From contig DVNG01000044.1 of NCBI GenBank assembly GCA_018714545.1, forward strand, positions 1-22,255: DNA of 22,255 bases, given 5' to 3'. This document shows, piece after piece, positions 21,472 to 22,255 of the stretch. The position numbers and the translations under genes were made by a program. The notes under the pieces were generated by a model. It was not told where the DNA came from. It made no database searches and worked only from the letters and a program-made list of their open reading frames with translations. The DNA comes from Limousia pullorum (GTDB lineage: Bacteria > Bacillota > Clostridia > Oscillospirales > Acutalibacteraceae). The stretch's first letter is position 1; each line of letters opens with the position of its first letter.

Positions 21472-22255
21472 AAATACTTTCAAAAATTTCAGCTTTGGCT
21501 GTCTCCCTCACACTTATGTGTTCATGTATGATTTTTACCTCCGCTGAGTCACGCTGGGCAGAGCTTGGCATCGACGCTTCAAACACAGACAACCGTGTTT
21601 TCGACTTGGCGGATATTTACACCGACAGCGAAGAAAAAGAGTTAAATCAGCAGATTGAAAAAGTAAAATCCCTTACCGGATGGGATATCGGTATTGTCAC
21701 CAACACCTTAGGAGTTGAACAATGGGATATGCAGGCTATAACCGATGATATTTACGATTACTGCGGTTTCGGCAAAGCGGAAGACAATTACAGCGGCGCC
21801 TTACTTGTAGTGGATATGAATTCCCGTCAGTTCTGCATTTCCACCTGCGGCAACGCCATACAGGGTGTAAACGACGATTACATGGATAAAATTTACGACA
21901 ACATTGAGGACTGCCTCAGAGACAGCGACAACATAGGCGGCGCATACGAATATGTAAACGGTCTTGCGGACAGCTTCATCAACAGCAGTCTGCCGAAAAA
22001 CACAGACGAAAAAGGCTTTGTAATCGACGGCGAGGGCAACCGCTGGATAGTGGATGGTCACGGCTTTGACAAAAACGGAAATGTAAAATACGAGAGCTTC
22101 TGGCACAAGTGGCTTGCCGGTCTTAAAGTCACATGGCTTCCCACCCTTATAGTTCTTGTAGTTGTTATTGCCATATTCTTGATTACAGTAAGACAGAAGT
22201 ATAAAAAATTCGGTCAGGGCAACTCAACAGCGCCGGAAGCGGTTGAAAGAATATC
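21468..22255 (+). CDS. TPM-domain membrane protein (YdjH-like), 3' end outside the window
   Basis: The visible 262 residues start with a signal peptide (MKILSKISALAVSLTLMC, likely cut near TSA-ES). An extracytoplasmic TPM (Psb32/MOLO-1) domain follows at about 43-170: VFDLADIYTDSEEKELN, GWDIGIVTN, YSGALLVVDM. A spacer comes next, then a transmembrane helix at 223-241 followed by a Lys/Arg-rich cytoplasmic part that continues beyond the window. Residues 183-212 form an unusual Gly/Asp/Asn-rich insertion. The ATG overlaps the TGA of the YdjG-like gene. GGGAGGT lies nine bases upstream inside that gene. Domain order and neighbours match Bacillus YdjH. The 3' end is missing only because the window ends. 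Confidence 0.88.
   Translation, partial: MKILSKISALAVSLTLMCSCMIFTSAESRWAELGIDASNTDNRVFDLADIYTDSEEKELNQQIEKVKSLTGWDIGIVTNTLGVEQWDMQAITDDIYDYCGFGKAEDNYSGALLVVDMNSRQFCISTCGNAIQGVNDDYMDKIYDNIEDCLRDSDNIGGAYEYVNGLADSFINSSLPKNTDEKGFVIDGEGNRWIVDGHGFDKNGNVKYESFWHKWLAGLKVTWLPTLIVLVVVIAIFLITVRQKYKKFGQGNSTAPEAVERI

Overview
The window reads as chromosome of a low-to-moderate GC Firmicute of class Clostridia, most like a gut Oscillospiraceae/Ruminococcus-type anaerobe. This is inferred from strong AGGAGG-type ribosome binding sites, a TTG start on gyrA, the zapA-U32 and minD-mgsA gene pairs, and a cytoplasmic glycogen phosphorylase plus GH13 pair. No rRNA, tRNA, CRISPR array, prophage or complete insertion sequence was seen.

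Layout: (1) 1-2600, gyrA and its terminator. (2) 2600-4120, an AT-rich island with a secreted 200-residue protein and a 119-residue three-helix membrane protein, bounded by two almost identical terminators. (3) 4332-8682, minus strand: glgP, then a GH13 alpha-glucanase, both without signal peptides, for intracellular breakdown of glycogen or maltodextrin. (4) 8683-9303, divergent promoter region. (5) 9304-13904, plus strand: zapA overlapping a U32 protein of the RlhA/TrhP type, then dut, a MinD-like ATPase without a membrane-targeting tail, and mgsA. (6) 14043-17607, hisS and aspS, separated by 481 bases packed with unrelated palindromic repeats. (7) 17713-22255, an envelope-stress-type module: a membrane-anchored zinc-ribbon protein, an SPFH protein with two zinc ribbons (YdjI-like), a two-zinc-ribbon membrane protein (YdjG-like), and a TPM-domain membrane protein (YdjH-like) cut by the window edge.

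The most unusual feature is a family of intergenic repeats, seen five times (4167-4331, 15555-15710, 18516-18670, inverted at 19961-20070, and 20240-20335). Each copy has a GCGAG/CTCGC hairpin followed by one or two CCGACCTG/CAGGTCGG hairpins ending in an A-rich tail. In some copies both arms of a hairpin have changed together, so pairing has been kept while sequence drifted. Three copies lie just upstream of aspS, the SPFH gene and the YdjG-like gene.

How the genes fit together: gyrase, HisRS, AspRS, dUTPase, ZapA and the U32 protein are housekeeping. GlgP and the GH13 enzyme handle alpha-glucan, and MgsA offers an overflow exit from glycolysis. The YdjGHI-like block resembles the Bacillus ydjFGHI (PspA-associated) operon, with an added zinc-ribbon protein and repeat elements between its genes.
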